This document shows positions 41,679 to 41,842 of a stretch of 41,842 nt of DNA, piece after piece. This stretch comes from an uncultured Microbacterium sp. (lineage in GTDB: Bacteria; Actinomycetota; Actinomycetes; Actinomycetales; Microbacteriaceae). The stretch's first letter is position 1, and the number at the start of each line of letters is the position of its first letter. Location of the stretch: positions 1-41,842 of the forward strand of contig CAJYJO010000001.1 in assembly GCA_913774845.1 (NCBI GenBank), read 5' to 3'. The position numbers and the translations under genes are program-made. The notes below the pieces were generated by a model. That model was given only the letters and a program-made list of their open reading frames with translations, was not told where the DNA came from and ran no database searches.

Positions 41679-41842
41679 ATGTCACTCTCAGGAGAGTATC
41701 TACCCAGCACCAGCGAATGGGCCCGCACCCAAGCGGAGACCTACGAAGCCACGGGGGGCCAGGAGTCCGCCGACATGCGGGGCGTACCCATCATCGTCCT
41801 CACCACCGTCGGTGCCAAAACGGGCGGCCTGCGCAAGACCGC
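41679..41842 (+). CDS. Ddn-type deazaflavin-dependent nitroreductase (partial, 3' cut)
   Basis: The first 54 codons read [20 protein letters not shown], then YEATGG, then [18 protein letters not shown]. This is the N-terminus of the F420-dependent nitroreductase/quinone reductase family (Ddn, DUF385), in which the AKTG-x-LRKT block contacts the F420 cofactor. TATCGT at 41666-41671 lies seven bases before the ATG and there is no ribosome site, so the mRNA should be leaderless. It continues past the window edge. Confidence 0.85.
   Translation, partial: MSLSGEYLPSTSEWARTQAETYEATGGQESADMRGVPIIVLTTVGAKTGGLRKT

Overview
The DNA is very GC-rich and strongly biased to G or C at third codon positions. 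Genes are packed with ATGA/GTGA overlaps, several appear leaderless, and Asp-Ala pairs are often written GGATGCC. Together with sucCD, actinobacterial-type DUF3556, DUF6153, PucR and deazaflavin-type nitroreductase genes, this points to a Micrococcales actinobacterium, most likely Microbacterium or a close relative. The window is chromosomal, with one recent transposon. I saw no tRNA, rRNA, CRISPR or prophage.

Layout. 0.1-2.9 kb: a TDT-family exporter and a uracil-DNA-glycosylase-like protein, divergent from a LysR regulator. 3.1-9.0 kb: a tightly overlapping six-gene minus-strand operon (CDP-alcohol phosphatidyltransferase, MDR dehydrogenase, cysteine-free PTPS/QueD homologue, GT4 glycosyltransferase, methyltransferase, LPG-synthase-like membrane protein) facing a stand-alone RibD-type reductase. 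It looks like an undescribed pathway joining pteridine-type chemistry to a glycosylated or lipid-linked product. 9.0-15.0 kb: accessory DNA. A decayed tniB, a structured leader, a uspA-gpm-fluC-fluC operon (fluoride resistance) and an intact Tn552-like transposon (resolvase, DDE transposase, AAA ATPase).

15.3-21.4 kb: an operon for an acyl-CoA synthetase-like enzyme, a DUF3556 membrane protein, an FAD oxidoreductase and a PucR-type regulator, probably self-regulated lipid or fatty-acid chemistry. 21.5-24.2 kb: small hypotheticals, a Cys/Met-rich copper-storage protein and a DUF1653 protein. 24.4-26.2 kb: a minus-strand set with a secreted Cys-rich protein, a lipoprotein, a 32-codon ORF and a hypothetical. 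26.7-30.1 kb: a molybdopterin oxidoreductase operon with a helical-bundle protein and an HPP membrane protein, possibly nitrogen-oxyanion related. 30.1-30.9 kb: a DUF2975/XRE pair behind two palindromes.

30.9-37.6 kb: chromosomal housekeeping and stress genes (DUF6153, DUF305, alpha/beta hydrolase, NAD(P)HX dehydratase, histidine phosphatase, small-multidrug-export-type protein, GNAT, LuxR-type HTH, RidA). An 18-bp palindrome occurs twice here, 1,017 bp apart. 37.8-41.8 kb: sucCD (TCA cycle), a purine permease in the opposite direction, each ending in the same 28-bp palindromic hairpin, and the start of a Ddn-type nitroreductase cut by the window edge.
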